From: MSPOR6 sp964652195
Lineage (GTDB): Bacteria > Poribacteria > WGA-4E > WGA-3G
Assembly (NCBI GenBank): GCA_964652195.1
Contig: CAZZBB010000076.1
Coordinates: 29,542 to 93,541, forward strand
Reading direction: 5' to 3'
Length of the DNA stretch: 64,000 bases
Position numbers and translations under genes: made by a program. Shown here piece after piece: positions 63,296-64,000 of this stretch (positions within the stretch are counted from its first letter, which is position 1; each line of letters starts with the position of its first letter). The notes under the pieces are model-generated. The model saw only the letters and a list, made by a program, of their open reading frames with translations. It ran no database searches and was not told where the DNA came from.

Positions 63296-64000
63296 CTTTT
63301 AATCGTACCAATTTGGAATAGAAACAAATTCGTCCATCTTAGCTCAGGTGCTTCTGATTCCCTTTTAATCGTACCAATTTGGAATAGAAACTTGCGTATA
63401 AAAGTTGCCGTCCCGTCATCATCTCGTTGCTTTTAATCGTACCAATTTGGAATAGAAACTGATCGCACGCAGTTTCAATCCTGTTTTTTGCTTCACTTTT
63501 AATCGTACCAATTTGGAATAGAAACCAGGCACAAACTTACCAAGCACAGAGCTACCATCATCTCTTTTAATCGTACCAATTTGGAATAGAAACTTATGCC
63601 TCTTTCCTCAACACCTACGGAGTCTCGGTCCTTTTAATCGTACCAATTTGGAATAGAAACTTGAGTGTGGGACCTTGATCATAATTCATTGTATTCACTT
63701 TTAATCGTACCAATTTGGAATAGAAACTAAATATACAATTCGCTCTGTTACGATTTTATCCCCTTTTAATCGTACCAATTTGGAATAGAAACAGATTTCT
63801 ACAGGTGTGTCTATGACTGCTTTTTTAGGTATCTTTTAATCGTACCAATTTGGAATAGAAACTTAGCAAAACATCGCAGAAGTATTGGGTATCAGTTCTT
63901 TTAATCGTACCAATTTGGAATAGAAACTTAGAAGTTGCGTTATTAGCATGTCGGATTGGTAAGTCTTTTAATCGTACCAATTTGGAATAGAAACTAACAT
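63296..64000 (+). CRISPR. CRISPR array, 11 identical 30-bp repeats, open at window end
   Basis: Repeats begin at 63296, 63362, 63430, 63496, 63564, 63631, 63698, 63763, 63833, 63898 and 63965. Each is 30 bp, CTTTTAATCGTACC followed by AATTTGGAATAGAAAC. The ten complete spacers are 35-40 bp, all different; an eleventh is cut by the window edge. The repeat has the A-rich 3' handle ATAGAAAC typical of I-B arrays. There is no visible degeneration, so this is the leader-proximal end. Confidence 0.99.

Overview
The window is about 64 kb of AT-rich DNA from a Gram-negative-type bacterium. Evidence for an outer membrane is a KDO-activating enzyme (kdsB), an ADP-heptose-type glycosyltransferase, a DUF5916 beta-barrel and M16/TolB-like exported proteins. 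The mix of phytanoyl-CoA dioxygenase-like proteins, a sulfatase, a GH95 fucosidase, CehA-type PHP hydrolase, LamG proteins and a large FGE-like family resembles Candidatus Poribacteria or a related lineage. That assignment is from gene content only. TTG starts are frequent.

Layout. (1) 1-13.3 kb is accessory metabolism: a partial Zn alcohol dehydrogenase, two PhyH dioxygenases, a secreted met-zincin, a GNAT, a DUF5916 protein, a decayed patch with a transposase-like remnant and a mannonate dehydratase fragment, a TPR protein and a sulfatase. (2) 13.4-28.7 kb is a single-strand cluster: a GrpE-like gene, a lid-less Hsp70 gene and nine paralogues. Each paralogue starts with a helical segment plus an HPD-less J-like domain. 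One ends in a seven-bladed WD40 propeller and eight end in an FGE/C-type-lectin-fold domain without the FGE catalytic cysteines. A perfect consensus sigma-70 promoter precedes it. (3) 28.7-54.9 kb is mostly core or housekeeping genes: GH95, LamG, SSS symporter-kdsB-pyrG-larA, PHP-GT9, HAD, redoxin, PBP1A, uvrB, TolB-like, rubredoxin-like, an M16 pair and an isochorismatase. (4) 54.9-64 kb is a type I (I-B-like) CRISPR-Cas locus, cas8-cas7-cas5-cas3-cas4-cas1-cas2, followed by an array of 11 repeats in the window that runs off the end. No cas6 is visible.

The strongest new observation lies just upstream of cas8. A two-repeat degenerate mini-array has its own promoter and one 35-nt spacer. Spacer positions 2-19 match the cas8 transcription-start region except at positions 6, 12 and 18, the positions type I Cascade does not pair, and the match sits next to a 5'-CCA. 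This is the signature expected of a guide RNA that directs the effector to repress its own cas promoter (a CreR-like autoregulator).

The second system is the Hsp70/GrpE/J-like paralogue cluster. It looks like a dedicated chaperone set serving a diversified family of lectin-fold proteins. One paralogue has an in-frame amber stop, one a fresh 84/96-bp internal tandem duplication, one a deletion, and two share a nearly identical 5' region, so the family is evolving quickly. Dispersed palindromes and a composite repeat (28-bp palindromic units plus TTGATTCC octamers) recur between genes, including one palindrome between cas1 and cas2.
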